From positions 4,670,001 through 4,734,000 of the forward strand of contig NZ_CP032762.1 of assembly GCF_003641205.1 (NCBI RefSeq): 64,000 nt of DNA, written 5' to 3'. Shown here piece by piece: positions 1-8,492 of the stretch. A program made the position numbers and the translations under genes. Origin of the DNA: Rhodococcus sp. P1Y (GTDB lineage: Bacteria; Actinomycetota; Actinomycetes; Mycobacteriales; Mycobacteriaceae). Numbering within the stretch: position 1 is the stretch's first letter; the number at the start of each line of letters is the position of its first letter. Below the pieces are notes generated by a model. It worked only from the letters and a program-made list of their open reading frames with translations, did not search any database and was not told where the DNA came from.

Positions 1-194
1 CATTGTTCGGGGCGGCCAGGCGGACCGCGTCTCACCGGTTCTCCATCACCTTGCGGTGTTGGCCGGTGTCCGTGTCGCTCTGACTCGACAAAAGTTACGC
101 CAAGAAGAACTCCTGCGCAAATCGCCTGGTCAGTGCGCTGCGCCAGTTAACAACAGACGCTGCATCCCGCGCGCGCACACCTTACGGTGGATTC
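1..194. other. Left edge, no assignable gene
   Basis: I could not assign a gene here. All three forward frames are stopped or run only as a shadow into the next gene, and short leftward frames stop quickly. The last bases hold a GGTGGA ribosome-binding motif ahead of the ATG at 195. Confidence 0.4.
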
Positions 195-1346
195 ATGCTG
201 CTTACGCCGCGCTACGGAACCGGCTCACTGTCCGATGTGCTCCCCTCGGTTCTGTCGTATCTGGGCGTCCCGTCCGAGACAGACCGACTCGGTTTGAACC
301 TGGACGGTGTCCGACGACTCTGTGTACTGATGATCGACGGTTTGGGGAGCGAGCAGTTGGCCGCACATCCGGACGAAGCACCGTTCTTGTTTGCGCGCTC
401 GACAGCACCGATCACTGCGGGTTTTCCAAGCACTACGGCGACCAGCCTCAGTTCACTCGGTACCGGGCTACCTCCGGGAGAGCATGGAATTGTGGGGTAT
501 TCGGTTGCAATCCCCGGCCACAAGACGTTGATGAACAGTCTTCGTTGGAGACTTCATGGAAGTAGCGATGCCGCGGATCTGCCCTTCGACCTGGTCCCCG
601 AACGATTTCAGCCCACGCCGACGGCATTCGAACGTGCCAGGGAATTCGGAGTCGCGGTCGTTCACATCGGGCCGTCTATGCAAAACGGCTCGGGCTTGAC
701 CCGCGGATCTCTCCGCGGCGCGCAGTTTCGTACGTCGGTGTCGCTGGCCGACCTCGCCGCTGAGACTTCTCGGGCGCTCGAACCTGCCGGACCGACCCTT
801 GTCTACGCCTACCACGGCGATCTCGACCTGGTCGGACACGTCCGAGGTCCGAAGTCCCTCGCCTGGCGCCTGCATCTGAAACACGTCGACCTCGTCGTCG
901 AGTCCATCGCGGCACGACTTCCCGACGATGGGGCTCTCGTCGTCGTCGCGGATCACGGAATGGTGCAACTGGAGCGGCGGTTCGACTACGACGCTATCCC
1001 CGAGATGCGTCGCGGAGTCCGGCTACTCGGCGGCGAGCCGCGGATGCGTTACATCTACACCCGAGAAGGGAGCACCGACGATGTCGAGTCGGCCTGGCGT
1101 GAATCGTTGAACGACCACTTCGTTGTTGTCGTCAAGGACGACGCGATCGCACGAGGATGGTTCGGTCCGACGGTCACCGCCGACGCATATGCCCGGATCG
1201 GCGACATCCTGGCGCTCGCCGATGACTCCTCCGCCGTAATCAGAAGCCAGGCCGAGGCGAACGCATCGCGACTCGAGGGACATCACGGATCGCTCACCTC
1301 GGCGGAGCTACTGGTTCCCGCCGTGGTCATTCGACCGGATCGCTGA
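195..1346 (+). CDS. Alkaline phosphatase superfamily / nucleotide pyrophosphatase-type phosphodiesterase
   Basis: A 383-residue protein of the type I phosphodiesterase/nucleotide pyrophosphatase branch of the alkaline phosphatase superfamily, which hydrolyses phosphate mono- or diesters with two metal ions. The first metal-ligand aspartate lies in LMIDGLG (about residue 48), the nucleophile Thr in GFPSTTATSL (about residue 80), followed by the typical GxxxGxHGIVGY stretch (LPPGEHGIVGY). Further metal ligands are visible in YHGDLDLVGH, VVADHGM and, near the C-terminus, EGHHGS. I see no signal peptide, so it is probably cytoplasmic. The start follows a GGTGGA motif. The substrate cannot be told from sequence. 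Family membership is firm, specificity unknown. Confidence 0.88.
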   Translation: MLLTPRYGTGSLSDVLPSVLSYLGVPSETDRLGLNLDGVRRLCVLMIDGLGSEQLAAHPDEAPFLFARSTAPITAGFPSTTATSLSSLGTGLPPGEHGIVGYSVAIPGHKTLMNSLRWRLHGSSDAADLPFDLVPERFQPTPTAFERAREFGVAVVHIGPSMQNGSGLTRGSLRGAQFRTSVSLADLAAETSRALEPAGPTLVYAYHGDLDLVGHVRGPKSLAWRLHLKHVDLVVESIAARLPDDGALVVVADHGMVQLERRFDYDAIPEMRRGVRLLGGEPRMRYIYTREGSTDDVESAWRESLNDHFVVVVKDDAIARGWFGPTVTADAYARIGDILALADDSSAVIRSQAEANASRLEGHHGSLTSAELLVPAVVIRPDR

Positions 1347-1361
1347 CAAGTAGTTCTTGTC
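1345..1361. repeat. Short inverted repeat after the phosphodiesterase gene
   Basis: GACAAG and CTTGTC flank a 5-base loop and overlap the TGA stop of the upstream gene. It could be a weak transcript end, but has no T-run. Confidence 0.3.
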
Positions 1362-1422
1362 GGTGCCTCGCGCTAGCTTCTTCTCGATCGCATGTTCGAA
1401 TCAGTAGTGGAACGGGGAAGCA

Positions 1423-2592
1423 ATGGCGATGTTCGAGGGATCGAGCCTGGACGACGTTACCGACCGTGCTTGGACGGCGTTCGCCGTCGAATTGGCGGAT
1501 CGTATTGCGTCCGTCGAGACGGGCACCGAAGTCCCCGTCACGCCCGGGCCGAGTGGAGAAAGCACGTCAAAGGCCGCGATGATCGTCCGCAAGACCACTC
1601 GTGGCACGGTGCTGTGCGAATCGGTCGGAACGAGTTCGCCTCCCCCGCCATGGAAGCAAGCGGGAGACGTGCACACGCTCGAAGACGAGGAAGCGTGGGT
1701 CGACAGGTTCGTCTCGACGATCGTGACCCACATTCGAACGATGTGGAACGTGCCGCATCCTTCGTTCCTGGCGCAGAACGCAGGCGGCGATATCGCAACT
1801 CACAGCGATGTGCAGGCCGATGTCAGGATCGATGTTGTACCGCACACCGAGGCTGAACTGGCGAACTCCGTCGACTCGGCCGTGCGTTCGATACCCGGTG
1901 CCGACGTTCGCACGTCCGGCGACGGCAGCTATTGCGTCACGATTGGCACGATCGCCGCGTACGTCTACGTTGCCAGCAGCGAGGAAGTCAGAGTCCACGT
2001 CCCTGTTGTCGAGCGGATAGCCGGTCGAACGCGGGCCGCCGAAGTGGTATCCGATCTCAACCGTCGACACCCACGCTTGAAGTTCCTGCTGGTAGAGGAC
2101 CGCGTTCACACCGCGTCGAGCATCGATGCGCATCCCTTCGTCGCGCAACATGCGGTCAATGCCGTACTTCGAGTAATCGCGTTCGCGGCCAGCGTCGACG
2201 ACTCCTTCGCAGGCAATCTCGGCGGCGTCGTCGCAGCCATTCACTCCAGCGAAGTCGACTCCGAAGAGCATGACCCTGTTCACGAACAGGGCGGTGACGA
2301 TGACGTGCCGGCGCCGCTGATGACGTTGTTGGAGATCGACGCACAGTCCGGAGGCGCAGTAGCAGCCGACGACGTCGTTGCAGTGTGCGGGGCGGATCGC
2401 GCGAAGATCGCGTGCTACGAATCGTTCTGTTCGGAGCAAGCACTCTCGTGGCGCGAGTTCGCACGTGATGCGATTGGGCGCGGCGAGTCCGAAACTGCAG
2501 CCGAATACGAAGCAGAGGCAGTGCCGTGGGATCGAATAGTCGGCGCACTGCAAAGCGCATTGCGCACTGTCGGATACTTCGACAACGCTTGA
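1423..2592 (+). CDS. TY-Chap (YbjN/CesT-like) domain protein, copy 1
   Basis: A 389-residue acidic protein. Its N-terminal part has the pattern DxAWxxFxxxLADRIA with a hallmark WNVPHPSFL segment near residue 110, which recurs almost unchanged in the protein at 23286-24128. This layout matches the actinobacterial TY-Chap domains (relatives of type III secretion chaperones and YbjN). The middle (about 130-280) looks like a YbjN-type alpha/beta domain, and the C-terminal third is helical. The proposed role is binding of peptides or partner proteins, but no function is established for this family member. The ATG follows GGGGAAG. No membrane segments or signal peptide are visible. The domain assignment is from memory of family motifs and should be treated as moderate. 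Confidence 0.7.
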   Translation: MAMFEGSSLDDVTDRAWTAFAVELADRIASVETGTEVPVTPGPSGESTSKAAMIVRKTTRGTVLCESVGTSSPPPPWKQAGDVHTLEDEEAWVDRFVSTIVTHIRTMWNVPHPSFLAQNAGGDIATHSDVQADVRIDVVPHTEAELANSVDSAVRSIPGADVRTSGDGSYCVTIGTIAAYVYVASSEEVRVHVPVVERIAGRTRAAEVVSDLNRRHPRLKFLLVEDRVHTASSIDAHPFVAQHAVNAVLRVIAFAASVDDSFAGNLGGVVAAIHSSEVDSEEHDPVHEQGGDDDVPAPLMTLLEIDAQSGGAVAADDVVAVCGADRAKIACYESFCSEQALSWREFARDAIGRGESETAAEYEAEAVPWDRIVGALQSALRTVGYFDNA

Positions 2593-2593
2593 T

Positions 2594-2608
2594 ACGGCAA
2601 CGCCGTTT
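2594..2608. terminator. Candidate weak bidirectional terminator
   Basis: A 5-bp hairpin (ACGGC-AAC-GCCGT) followed by TTT lies between the converging ends of the TY-Chap gene and the RidA gene. The stem is short, so function is uncertain. Confidence 0.35.
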
Positions 2609-2665
2609 GGGCAGCACGCGATCCGAATGACCGCGCGCTGCCCTGTCTCAGGCCAGCACAGCCGG

Positions 2666-3067
2666 TCAGACTATTGCAACAGCGTCGATCTCCACGAGCA
2701 TCTCTTCGCGCGGAAGACCTGTGAACACGGTTGTGCGGCTGGGCAATACGTCACCATGGGTGTGCTTGTTCACGAACTCGCCGTAAGCATCGTTCATGAC
2801 AGCAAAGTCTTCTCGTTTGGTGAGGTACACGCGCAGCATCACGACATCGTCGAACGATGCACCACTTGCTTCGATGATCGCGCGGACGTTCTCCAGCGTC
2901 CGGGTGGTTTGCGCCGCGACGTCACCTGGAAACAGATACTCGTTGGTCGCCGGGTCTACAGGACCTTGCCCGGATACCTGCACGAACGGGCCCTTGCGCA
3001 CACCCTGCGAGAACGTGTGGGCGGGCGCTGGGGCCCCTTCGGTTCGAACTGCGATTTTTTCGCTCAT
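2666..3067 (-). CDS. RidA/YjgF family enamine/imine deaminase
   Basis: A 133-residue RidA (YjgF/YER057c) family protein. The family hydrolyses reactive enamine/imine intermediates released by PLP-dependent dehydratases. Visible motifs are VQVSGQGPVDP, the QTTRTLENVRAIIEASGASFDDVV core and the C-terminal PSRTTVFTGLP followed by VEIDAVA, with the conserved Arg in PSRTT. The start was set at the ATG at 3067, which has AAAGGAAG just upstream; a longer reading frame lacks a ribosome-binding site. It is the last gene of the leftward kinase-IclR-RidA unit, opposite a PLP-dependent deaminase gene, which fits a role in clearing that enzyme's enamine product. Confidence 0.9.
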   Translation of the reverse strand: MSEKIAVRTEGAPAPAHTFSQGVRKGPFVQVSGQGPVDPATNEYLFPGDVAAQTTRTLENVRAIIEASGASFDDVVMLRVYLTKREDFAVMNDAYGEFVNKHTHGDVLPSRTTVFTGLPREEMLVEIDAVAIV

Positions 3068-3087
3068 GATCTTCCTTTCTACGAAAC

Positions 3088-3837
3088 TCATAAAACCGGT
3101 TTCCATCCGAGATCGGCCGAAATCGCGTCGGCAACGGCCAAGATCTCCGGGAGCGTCCCGAGAACCTGTGCATGGTCGAGGAGCATGTCCGGAACCGACA
3201 TCGACACAGCGGCAACGGTCTCCCCAGTACCGTTTCGTACCGGGACGCCGACACAGTTCACGAACGTCTCGTGCTCCTCGTGGTCCTCGGCGAATCCCTG
3301 TTCGGCGACGAGCTCCAACTCGGCCAGATATCTTTCGGGCGTATCGATCGTGCGATCCGTGAATCGCACATACTCGATGCGCGACGCGATCTCGACCTGC
3401 TCGGCGCGAGGTCTTCCCGATACCAGCACCTTGCCCACAGCCGTGCAGTGAAGGGGTGCCGGTCTACCGACCCGCGAATACATCCGAACACTTTGCTTCG
3501 CATCGAACTTGTCGATGTACACCGCTTCCCCGGACTCGAATGTAGCGAGGTGAATTGTCTGACCGGTGGAAATGTTGAGCGCAGCCAGATGTCGCCTGGC
3601 TACCGTCCTGATGTCTCGCTGCTCGAGCGCACGGTTTGCCAACTCGAAAAACCGCGAACCGAGCACGTACCTGTGGTCGGCGTCGTGCTGAACGAACCTG
3701 TCGGCCTCCATGGTCCGCAGCAGACGCAGCACGGTCGTCTTGTGCACATCGAGTGCGCCTGCGAGTTGGTCGAGTGACCGCGTTTCCTCACCGAGCAGAC
3801 CGAGGATTGTAAGAGCACGAGACAGGCTTTGACTCAC
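3088..3837 (-). CDS. IclR family transcriptional regulator
   Basis: A 249-residue IclR-type regulator. Residues about 1-65 form the winged helix-turn-helix (SLSRALTILGLL, then LAGALDVHKTTVLRLLRTM), and residues about 75-245 form the effector-binding domain (TGQTIHLATFESGEAVYIDK, GRPAPLHCTAVGKVLVS, VNCVGVPVRNGTGETVAAVS). The GTG start at 3837 overlaps the stop of the upstream kinase gene as GTGA, showing translational coupling. It probably controls the divergent cluster through the palindromic sequences at 4901-4925. The effector is likely a pathway sugar acid such as 2-keto-3-deoxygluconate or a phosphorylated form; that is inference. Confidence 0.92.
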   Translation of the reverse strand: MSQSLSRALTILGLLGEETRSLDQLAGALDVHKTTVLRLLRTMEADRFVQHDADHRYVLGSRFFELANRALEQRDIRTVARRHLAALNISTGQTIHLATFESGEAVYIDKFDAKQSVRMYSRVGRPAPLHCTAVGKVLVSGRPRAEQVEIASRIEYVRFTDRTIDTPERYLAELELVAEQGFAEDHEEHETFVNCVGVPVRNGTGETVAAVSMSVPDMLLDHAQVLGTLPEILAVADAISADLGWKPVL

Positions 3838-4832
3838 CCCGACACCAGATCCGTGAACACGGCAGAACTCCATCGAGCGTCGGAAAGACTCAACGCCGCA
3901 GCAAGATCCGAGGTGGTTGGAACAGTCGCAACATCACCGTGAGCAGTCAAGGCGCCCGCCGCACAGAGATGCCCGAGCCGCACACGCTCCACCGCCGATA
4001 CCTTCGTCAACAACCCCGCGAGGAATCCTCCCGCGAAAGCGTCACCGGCGCCGATCTTCTCGACGACGTCGAGCGTCAGGGCCGGGACGTCGACGCGTGA
4101 GGAACCGTCGAATGCGGTCACGACGTGGGCGTCGTTCTTGACGATCAAGTGCCGTGGCTCGGGAAATTCGGCTCGTAACGCTGCGGGGTCACAGATACCG
4201 AACACGAGCTCGGCCTCGTCCGCCCCCATCAAGACGATGTCGCTAGCGCGAACGTGGTCGGCAAGAATCGTCGGAGCTCGATCGATCCTGCTCCCCCACA
4301 GTGCAGGACGGAAGTTCAGATCGAAGCTCACGGAGGATGGGGATGCGAGGAGCGCACGGGTCATCGATTCAGCGGACTCCGACAGAGCAACCGTGATGCC
4401 CGAGAAATGTACGACCTCCGCAGCGTCGATCAACTCGGCGGACAGATCTTCGACCGACAATGCACTGGCCGCGGAACCTGTTCTGAAATAGGTCATCCGG
4501 CTCTCGCCCGACCCGAGATCGCCCCCGATGCCCGTTCCGGATCCGCGTTCTTTGACGTACATGCCGGTGGGCCGGCTCGCGTCGACTGCGACACCCGAGA
4601 CGTCAACACCGGATTCGTCCAGCTGACGCACAAGATATCGCCCGAACCCGTCGTCACCTACCCGGGAAATCCACGAAGTCGACACACCGAGCTGCACCAG
4701 CACACGGGCAACGTTCGATTCGGCACCGCCCGCCGTTCGCGAGAACGTCGCGGAGTCTTCCAGGGCGCCGGGCTCGGCCACGAGAACCACGAGACCTTCT
4801 CCCACGCATACCGCGCGAGGCGATGAGTACAA
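3834..4832 (-). CDS. PfkB family sugar kinase, probable 2-keto-3-deoxygluconate kinase
   Basis: A 332-residue ribokinase-like (PfkB) kinase. Signatures are the N-terminal GGAESNVARVLVQLG substrate-binding stretch, an RTGSAAS motif typical of KDG kinases, and the C-terminal DVVEKIGAGDAFAGGF with the anion hole and catalytic Asp. It would phosphorylate 2-keto-3-deoxy-D-gluconate to KDPG, the substrate of the aldolase encoded on the opposite arm (7827-8492). The start is a TTG at 4832 with a clear GAAGGAG seven bases upstream; upstream in-frame ATGs have no such site and would run through the operator region. First gene of the leftward operon, coupled to the IclR gene. Confidence 0.85.
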   Translation of the reverse strand: MYSSPRAVCVGEGLVVLVAEPGALEDSATFSRTAGGAESNVARVLVQLGVSTSWISRVGDDGFGRYLVRQLDESGVDVSGVAVDASRPTGMYVKERGSGTGIGGDLGSGESRMTYFRTGSAASALSVEDLSAELIDAAEVVHFSGITVALSESAESMTRALLASPSSVSFDLNFRPALWGSRIDRAPTILADHVRASDIVLMGADEAELVFGICDPAALRAEFPEPRHLIVKNDAHVVTAFDGSSRVDVPALTLDVVEKIGAGDAFAGGFLAGLLTKVSAVERVRLGHLCAAGALTAHGDVATVPTTSDLAAALSLSDARWSSAVFTDLVSG

Positions 4833-4900
4833 GAGATCTCCTTCGAATGCTTGCGGCCGTGACCCTGTTGCATGCACACTACAAACCATAAACATTCTAC

Positions 4901-4925
4901 GCAACCAGCGTTGCAAAATACGCAA
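4901..4925. promoter_or_regulatory. Candidate IclR operator in the divergent promoter region
   Basis: Two overlapping palindromic arrangements are visible: GCAAC-CAGC-GTTGC at 4901-4914, and TTGC-AAAATAC-GCAA at 4911-4925. They lie between the two divergently transcribed arms of the sugar-acid cluster, the expected place for an IclR site. The assignment rests on position and symmetry only. Confidence 0.5.
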
Positions 4926-4958
4926 CGCACACGCTGCATGAGCTCGGAGGTCACCACC

Positions 4959-6227
4959 TTGATCGACTCGGACGCCGTCTGCGCACTACGAGCACTCGCG
5001 ATCGGACCCGAACACAAATCGCTGCCGCCGCGGGCATGGGGACTATCGGTCGAGGACTTCGTCGCCGAAAATCCCTCCGTGAGCCTGTTCCAAACGCCTT
5101 TGCTGACGCTGGACAACCGCCGTATCGACCACAATATCGGCGTCATGGCCGCGTGGGCGGCGGAGGCCGGCGTCGAGCTCGCACCCCATGGCAAGACCAC
5201 GATGGCGCCGGCTCTGTGGAAACGTCAGCTCGATTCCGGTTCGTGGGCAATAACGTTGGCGACGATCTGGCAAGTGCAGCTGGCGCGCACCTTCGGTGTC
5301 GAGCGAATCATGTTGGCGAATGCTCTCGTCGACCCCGTCGGATTGCGCTGGCTTGCAGCAGAACTCGACGAGCATCCCCAGTTCGATTTCTACTGTTGGG
5401 CAGACGGACTCGACACCGTTGCGGCAATGAATGCAACTCTGAGCGAGATCGGGGCGGCGAGAAAGGTGAACGTCGTCGTCGAGCTGGGTGGCGATCACGG
5501 CCGAACGGGAGCACGCACGGTCGCGCAGGCCCGCGCGGTTGCCGACGCAATTGCCGCTTCGCCTCATCTCGCACTTGCCGGGGTCGGCGGATACGAGGGC
5601 GCGCTCAGCCACGACCGGTCCGAGGCAGGTTTGACCGCCGTGGCGAACTATCTGGATACCGTCGCGACCCTTCACGCCGAACTCGACGCTGCTGGTCTCT
5701 ACGGTGATCACGCTGTCGTAACCGCAGGTGGGAGCGCCTATCAGGACCTCGTCGTCCGGCACTTGGCCCATCTCGCCGACCAGAACGGTACGCGTGGCGT
5801 CGCAACATCGGTCGTCGTGCGCTCCGGTGCGTACATCATCCACGACGACGGCTTCTACTCTCAGATATCACCGATGATTCCGAGTCGATCGGACCGCCCG
5901 CTCGAAGCTGCGATGCACGGCTGGGCCCGCGTTGTGTCCCGGCCGGAACCGGGGCTCGCACTCCTCGATGCAGGCAAACGTGACCTCCCGTACGACGAGG
6001 GCCTGCCGAAGCCACAATCCGTCGAGGGTGAGATCACCGCCCTCAACGACCAGCACGCTTTCCTTAGATTCGATCCCGACCCATCGAAGGCTCCGATAGG
6101 AAGCATTGTTCGCCTTGGCCTTTCGCACCCGTGCACTGCATTCGACAAATGGCGCCTCGTTCCCATCGTCGACGACGCCGATTCCGACGATCCTCGTGTG
6201 GTGGATCTCGTCCACACCTTCTTCTAG
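4959..6227 (+). CDS. PLP-dependent D-amino-acid deaminase/dehydratase (DSD1/D-threonine aldolase-like)
   Basis: A 422-residue fold-type III PLP enzyme of the D-serine dehydratase/D-threonine aldolase family. The Schiff-base lysine lies in LAPHGKTTMAP; the C-terminal beta domain carries the metal-ligand pair in LSHPCTAFDKW (His and Cys, as in eukaryotic D-serine dehydratase). Such enzymes act on D-amino acids with a hydroxyl on C3 and release ammonia via an enamine. The best-supported start is TTG at 4959 with GGAGG eight bases upstream; an ATG at 4938 is possible. It heads a rightward operon with a D-aminoacylase, KDPG aldolase and GntP permease. From the context, a 2-amino-2-deoxy sugar acid such as D-glucosaminate is a more likely substrate than D-serine; this is inference. 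Confidence 0.85.
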   Translation: MIDSDAVCALRALAIGPEHKSLPPRAWGLSVEDFVAENPSVSLFQTPLLTLDNRRIDHNIGVMAAWAAEAGVELAPHGKTTMAPALWKRQLDSGSWAITLATIWQVQLARTFGVERIMLANALVDPVGLRWLAAELDEHPQFDFYCWADGLDTVAAMNATLSEIGAARKVNVVVELGGDHGRTGARTVAQARAVADAIAASPHLALAGVGGYEGALSHDRSEAGLTAVANYLDTVATLHAELDAAGLYGDHAVVTAGGSAYQDLVVRHLAHLADQNGTRGVATSVVVRSGAYIIHDDGFYSQISPMIPSRSDRPLEAAMHGWARVVSRPEPGLALLDAGKRDLPYDEGLPKPQSVEGEITALNDQHAFLRFDPDPSKAPIGSIVRLGLSHPCTAFDKWRLVPIVDDADSDDPRVVDLVHTFF

Positions 6228-6237
6228 GAGCGAGAAA

Positions 6238-7830
6238 ATGAAGCTACTTGTTCGCGGCGCCGACGTCGTCGACGGCACAGGATCGTCGCGGATCCGACGT
6301 GATGTTCTCGTCGACGGCGGCCGCATCGCAGCCGTCACCGAACCGGGAGTTCTCGTCGGGGCCGACCGTGTGATCGACGCATCGCCCGGGCATGTTCTGT
6401 GCCCCGGTTTCATCGATATGCACGCACACTCGGATCTCCGACTACTCACCGATCCCGGGCATTTCCCGAAGATCAGTCAAGGCGTCACAACCGAGGTGAT
6501 CGGCCAGGACGGCATTGCGTACGCCCCCATCGACGACGCGACACTCGACGTAGTTCGGCGTCAGATCGCCGGGTGGAACGGCAACCCGTCCGATCTCGAC
6601 TTTTCGTGGCGCTCCGTCGCCGAGTACTTGGCGCGTCTGGATCAGGGCATCACGCCCAACGCGGCCTACCTGGTTCCCCAGGGAACGCTCCGGTACCTGG
6701 CCGTCGGAGGAGATCAACGGCCCGCGACACCTCGCGAAATCTCCCGTATGCAAGAGCTTCTCGCCGAAGGTCTCAGTGAGGGCGCAGTCGGAATGTCGAG
6801 CGGTTTGACGTACACGCCGGGGATGTACGCCGACACAAGCGAACTGCGCGCACTATGCGAGGTAGTCGCCGACTTCGGTGGCTTCTACGCTCCACACACC
6901 CGCTCGTACGGCGCAGGAGCGCTGGAGGCATATCAAGAGATGCTCGACCTGGCTCGTGATACCGGCTGTGCACTGCATCTGACGCACGCGACGATGAACT
7001 TCGGCGTGAACCGTGGCCGCGCAGCGGAATTCCTCGACGAGGTCGACTCCGCCATCGCAGACGGGTGCGATGTCACGCTCGATACCTACCCGTACCTACC
7101 CGGCGCAACGACACTTTCGGCGTTGTTGCCGAGTTGGGCAATGTCGGGCGGACCCGATCAAGCTCTCGCCAGAATGGACTCTCCCGAGATGCGTACTCGA
7201 ATCACCGAGGACGTGAACGTGAACGGGTCCGATGGATGCCACGGCGTCACGGTCGAGTGGGAGACCATTCAGATCAGCGGTGTCGCACACTCCGACCTGG
7301 ACTCCTACGTAGGAAAGACGATGATCGAAATCGCAGCCGAACGCGGTGAATCCCCCGTCGACTCGTTCTTCGACATCCTGCGGCGCGATCAACTGGCGAC
7401 GACGATTCTGCAGCACGTCGGGCACGAGGAGAACGTCCGCGCCATCATGGCTCACCCGCATCACATGGGTGGTAGCGACGCCATCCTCGTCGGCGAACGG
7501 CCACACCCTCGTGCGTGGGGCACATTCCCGCGCTATCTCGGGCACTACGTGCGCGAGGAGAAACTTCTCGGTTTGGAGGACTGCATCAATCATCTGACAG
7601 GGCGGCCTGCGCAGCGTCTGGGACTGACGGACAGAGGCACCATCGCCGAAGGAAATGCCGCTGATCTGGTTCTGTTCGACCCCGACACCGTCAAAGACAA
7701 AGCCACATTCGAGAATCCGAAGCAACAGGCCCTCGGCATCAGCCATGTAATGGTCAACGGCTCCCTTGCCATCGACGAGGGCGCACCTACCGGCAATCTT
7801 GCCGGCCACTCACTGCGTGCTGCCCGATGA
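6238..7830 (+). CDS. N-acyl-D-amino-acid deacylase (D-aminoacylase family amidohydrolase)
   Basis: A 530-residue amidohydrolase with the D-aminoacylase layout. It has the metal-binding HAHSDL motif after FIDM (about residue 60), VGMSSGLTYTPG, the APHTRSYGAGALEAY segment, LTHATMNFGVN, DTYPYLPGATTL and the late GGSDAILVG with the catalytic Asp. The family removes acyl groups from N-acyl-D-amino acids. The ATG at 6238 lies 10 bases after the preceding stop, with AGGAG overlapping that stop, so the genes are co-transcribed. N-acetyl-D-glucosaminate has the D configuration at its amino carbon and would be a fitting substrate given the neighbouring KDG kinase and KDPG aldolase, but that is inference. 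Confidence 0.9.
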   Translation: MKLLVRGADVVDGTGSSRIRRDVLVDGGRIAAVTEPGVLVGADRVIDASPGHVLCPGFIDMHAHSDLRLLTDPGHFPKISQGVTTEVIGQDGIAYAPIDDATLDVVRRQIAGWNGNPSDLDFSWRSVAEYLARLDQGITPNAAYLVPQGTLRYLAVGGDQRPATPREISRMQELLAEGLSEGAVGMSSGLTYTPGMYADTSELRALCEVVADFGGFYAPHTRSYGAGALEAYQEMLDLARDTGCALHLTHATMNFGVNRGRAAEFLDEVDSAIADGCDVTLDTYPYLPGATTLSALLPSWAMSGGPDQALARMDSPEMRTRITEDVNVNGSDGCHGVTVEWETIQISGVAHSDLDSYVGKTMIEIAAERGESPVDSFFDILRRDQLATTILQHVGHEENVRAIMAHPHHMGGSDAILVGERPHPRAWGTFPRYLGHYVREEKLLGLEDCINHLTGRPAQRLGLTDRGTIAEGNAADLVLFDPDTVKDKATFENPKQQALGISHVMVNGSLAIDEGAPTGNLAGHSLRAAR

Positions 7831-8492
7831 GCGCCCTAGAGACGATTCTCGACGATCGCGCGCTCGCTGTCGTTCGGGCACCGTCGATCTCCGATCCCGT
7901 TGCGCTGGCCGACGCCTTGGCCCGCGGCGGCATCAGGGCCGTCGAACTGACCTTCACGACGCCAGGGGTGCTCGAACTCCTGCGCGCCGCCGCCGACGCC
8001 GGAGCCGTGATCGGCGCAGGAACGGTGTTGACCGCCGAGCAGGCACGCGCCGCGATCGACTCCGGTGCGCAGTTCCTCGTCACGCCGGGGCTTCGGCGTC
8101 ACGTTGCGGAGATCGCCGCCGATCGCGGGATTCCCGTCATGATGGGCGCTCTGACACCCACCGAGGTTCTGGACGCTATGGACCTCGGGGCAGCAGCCGT
8201 GAAGATCTTCCCGGCACGGGCACTCGGTCCAGCCCACTTCAAGGATCTACTGGGGCCGCTTCCGGACGCCAAACTGGTCCCCTCGGGCGGCGTCAACGCA
8301 TCGAATGCCCCCGATTTCCTCGCTCACGGCGCGGTTGCCGTGACGGCAGGCACCGACGTCGTCTCACCGGCGGCTGTCGAAGCAGGCGACTGGGAAGGTA
8401 TCGCCTCACGCGCAAGAGCATTCATCGAATCACTGGGCCCCGTTTCCCAGTCATCTCCGGGCTCCGCGCCCACATCGAAAGGTAACCAATGA
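7827..8492 (+). CDS. eda: KDPG/KHG aldolase (2-keto-3-deoxy-6-phosphogluconate aldolase)
   Basis: A 221-residue class I aldolase of the KDPG/KHG family that splits 2-keto-3-deoxy-6-phosphogluconate into pyruvate and glyceraldehyde-3-phosphate. The catalytic Glu sits in RAVELTFTTPG, followed by VIGAGTVLT, the Schiff-base Lys in AAAVKIFPA and the phosphate-binding VPSGGVN. The start overlaps the stop of the D-aminoacylase gene as ATGA. It would use the product of the KDG kinase encoded on the opposite arm, closing the pathway. Confidence 0.9.
   Translation: MSALETILDDRALAVVRAPSISDPVALADALARGGIRAVELTFTTPGVLELLRAAADAGAVIGAGTVLTAEQARAAIDSGAQFLVTPGLRRHVAEIAADRGIPVMMGALTPTEVLDAMDLGAAAVKIFPARALGPAHFKDLLGPLPDAKLVPSGGVNASNAPDFLAHGAVAVTAGTDVVSPAAVEAGDWEGIASRARAFIESLGPVSQSSPGSAPTSKGNQ

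Noticed and set aside
1567-2553. Leftward reading frame of 328 codons opposite the TY-Chap gene
   Set aside because: The opposite strand encodes a protein with a conserved paralogue, and this frame has no recognisable motif.
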